Origin: Georgenia yuyongxinii
Lineage (GTDB): Bacteria; Actinomycetota; Actinomycetes; Actinomycetales; Actinomycetaceae
Reading direction: 5' to 3'
Length of the DNA stretch: 64,000 nt
NCBI RefSeq assembly: GCF_006352065.1
Contig: NZ_CP040915.1
Span: 1,116,001-1,180,000, forward strand
Below the pieces are notes generated by a model that was given only the letters and a program-made list of their open reading frames with translations, did not search any database and was not told where the DNA came from. Positions 62,496 to 64,000 of the stretch are shown piece by piece; position 1 is the stretch's first letter, and the number at the start of each line of letters is the position of its first letter. A program made the position numbers and the translations under genes.

Positions 62496-63481
62496 GCCGG
62501 CTGACGAAGGTCGAGCTGCGCCGCCTGTTCTCCCGCCGCCTGGTGGTGCTCGCCATGCTCGCCGGGCTCGTCGCCACCGCGGCCGCCCTGGTCGGCACCT
62601 GGAACCAGTCCCAGCCGATGTCGCCCTCCGAGCAGGCCCAGGCGGAACGGTGGTACCAGGAGGCCCGGGCCGACTGGGAGGCGAACGGTGAGCAGCACGT
62701 GGCCGACTGTCTCGAGGCCGAGGAGACGGAGCGCGAGGCCACGGGCCAGGTCGTCGACTTCGGGTGCCGCCAGATGGAACCGGCGCGCGACATGTTCATC
62801 GTCACCGCGCCACCCTTCGAGAGCAGCCTGCCCGGCCTGCTCGGCGCCCAGTCCTTCCTCCTGCTCTTTCTCGCTCTCCTGGTCGGGGCCACCGCCACCG
62901 CCGCGGAGCTCAGCACCGGCTCGATCGCGAGCTGGCTCACGTTTGAGCCGCGCCGGCTGCACGTCTACGCGTCCAAGCTGCTCGCCCCCGGCCTGGGCCT
63001 GCTTCCGGTCGCCGTGACACTGCTCGCCCTGCTCGTCGCGGGGGCCTGGTTCATCGCCGGCGCCTTCGACCTGACAGGCACCATGACCGGCGCGGCGTGG
63101 GTGGACGCCGGCTGGACGGTCCTCCGGGTGCTTGCCCTCACCCTGCTCGCCGCGGTGGTAGGAGCCGCGTTGGGGTTCCTGCTCCAGCACACCGCCGCGG
63201 TGCTCGGCGTGGTCGTCGGCTACGTGATCGTCGTCGAGGCCATGTTCCGGGGCCTGCTGCAGGACCACCAGCGCTGGCTGCTATCGACGAACATCGGCGC
63301 CTGGATCGAGAACGGCACCGTGTACTTCCAGGAGGTCTGCACCGCCGAGGCCGCCGGGACGGTGTGCGAGGTCGCCGAGCACAGCCTGGGCTTCGACGGC
63401 GGCGCCGCCTACCTGCTCGTGCTGGTCGCGGCACTGGTCGTGCTCGGGGCACTGGTCTTCCGCCGTCGCGACGTGGTCTGA
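62492..63481 (+). CDS. ABC transporter permease (ABC-2 type)
   Basis: Predicted 329 aa from ATG 62492, with GGAGGGG upstream. Six hydrophobic segments. TM1 (about 18-36) is followed by a large extracytoplasmic loop with Cys (ADCLEAEE, FGCRQME) and a second Cys pair later (VCTAEAAGTVCEV). The ELSTGSIASWLTFEPRR region is typical of ABC-2 permeases. Forms an exporter with the ATPase. Confidence 0.85.
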   Translation: MSRLTKVELRRLFSRRLVVLAMLAGLVATAAALVGTWNQSQPMSPSEQAQAERWYQEARADWEANGEQHVADCLEAEETEREATGQVVDFGCRQMEPARDMFIVTAPPFESSLPGLLGAQSFLLLFLALLVGATATAAELSTGSIASWLTFEPRRLHVYASKLLAPGLGLLPVAVTLLALLVAGAWFIAGAFDLTGTMTGAAWVDAGWTVLRVLALTLLAAVVGAALGFLLQHTAAVLGVVVGYVIVVEAMFRGLLQDHQRWLLSTNIGAWIENGTVYFQEVCTAEAAGTVCEVAEHSLGFDGGAAYLLVLVAALVVLGALVFRRRDVV

Positions 63482-63499
63482 CGGTGCCAGCATGGCTCC

Positions 63500-64000
63500 A
63501 TGGACGACGACGCCTCCTGGCCAGCGCTGACCGTCCCGGGCGCGCCGGGGACCGAGCCGGGGGTCGCCGTCGTCGGCCCCCGACGGCTGTGGGACGGGCC
63601 GCTCGACGTCGAGGGGCTTGCCGTGGCCAGCGTGCGCGAGGCCGCCCGGGCCGCGGTGTCGCTCGCCGCCCGACGCGGCGTGAACCTGCCGATCGCCGTC
63701 GACTCCCGGGACGTGGCGGCCGCCTTCGAATCCTTCCGGCACCTGCGGGTGGCCGGCCGGGCGCCGGAGGGGTTCGCGCCGCTGTCCACCTTCTACGCGG
63801 CGACCGACGGCTGGGTGCGGGTGCACGCCAACTACCCGCACCACCGTCACGCCCTGACCAACGCCCTGGAGGTGACCGACGACGGCGACCCCTCGGTCCG
63901 GGAGCGGGTCGCCGCCGCCATCGCCTCGATGCCCGCGCACGCCGTCGAGACCCGCGTGCGCGCCACCGGCGGGGTCGCCGCGGCGCTGCGCACCCCCCAG
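63500..64000 (+). CDS. CaiB/BaiF CoA-transferase-like protein (truncated by window end)
   Basis: ATG 63500 opens a frame of at least 167 codons to the window edge without a stop (MDDDASWPALTVPG). The segment FAPLSTFYAATDGWVRVHAN, followed by PHHRHAL, is typical of CaiB/BaiF-family class III CoA transferases, and SLAARRGVNLPIAVDSRDVA precedes it. Catalytic residues would lie beyond the edge. It begins 18 nt after the permease stop. Confidence 0.75.
   Translation, partial: MDDDASWPALTVPGAPGTEPGVAVVGPRRLWDGPLDVEGLAVASVREAARAAVSLAARRGVNLPIAVDSRDVAAAFESFRHLRVAGRAPEGFAPLSTFYAATDGWVRVHANYPHHRHALTNALEVTDDGDPSVRERVAAAIASMPAHAVETRVRATGGVAAALRTPQ

Overview
The window is a high-GC chromosomal segment of an actinobacterium, most likely of the order Micrococcales. 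The evidence is GTG/TTG starts with purine-rich ribosome sites, many 4-nt ATGA/GTGA overlaps, a DEAD helicase / ferritin-like / DUF3107 / DUF3152 / AdnA-AdnB neighbourhood, a prfB-ftsE-ftsX-M23 peptidase-smpB-ssrA order, and a tmRNA tag reading ADSKRTAFALAA. No genus can be fixed from the sequence alone. No rRNA, tRNA or CRISPR array was seen.

Layout. 1-8.3 kb: housekeeping and stress genes (DUF1003, MgtE-N/CBS protein, general-stress-like protein, sugar isomerase-like TIM barrel, Xaa-Pro aminopeptidase, PHP phosphoesterase, MarC, DEAD RNA helicase). 8.7-17.4 kb: ferritin-like protein, DUF3107, a DUF3152 putative metalloprotease and the AdnAB helicase-nuclease pair for double-strand break processing. 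17.5-19.3 kb: a membrane protein and a phosphotransferase. 19.66-35.4 kb: a tad (Flp-type pilus) operon, cpaF/tadA-tadB-tadC-pilin-tadE-tadE/F-tadG, whose first gene is split by a mobile element.

The central observation is an 11.13-kb element (20096-31225) inserted inside cpaF by a large serine integrase encoded at its right end. Joining the flanks at a shared CA dinucleotide (20094-20095 and 31224-31225) restores an uninterrupted 411-residue CpaF ATPase in the right frame. The element has a complete-looking type II restriction-modification set (m5C methyltransferase, Eco29kI-type GIY-YIG endonuclease, Vsr repair endonuclease), a two-TM/coiled-coil protein, a DUF4177-like protein and about ten unrecognised small genes, nearly all on the minus strand. 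Many of these are followed by hairpins. An AT-richer, gene-free control region with repeated GGGGGCA motifs lies at 28.7-29.1 kb. No phage structural, conjugation or replication gene was recognised. The tad operon carries two further lesions, an apparent frameshift in tadC and a missing canonical start in tadE, so pilus assembly is probably off in this strain.

35.6-46.6 kb: a repeat-bearing lipoprotein, a membrane protein, a translationally coupled subtilase-GDPD-subtilase cluster, LysR and SIMPL genes, a DUF6529/Rieske/28-aa membrane-peptide cluster, and a phosphoribosyltransferase-hydrolase fusion. 46.6-58.7 kb: prfB, ftsE, ftsX and an EnvC-like M23 peptidase (division-coupled wall hydrolysis), then an IclR-regulated 2-oxoacid dehydrogenase E1alpha/E1beta/lipoyl set with no E2, a lactate-racemase-like gene, smpB, DoxX, a flavin oxidoreductase and ssrA (ribosome rescue with SmpB). 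58.7-64 kb: terC behind a predicted yybP-ykoY manganese riboswitch, threonine aldolase, an ABC exporter pair, and a CaiB/BaiF-type gene running off the end.
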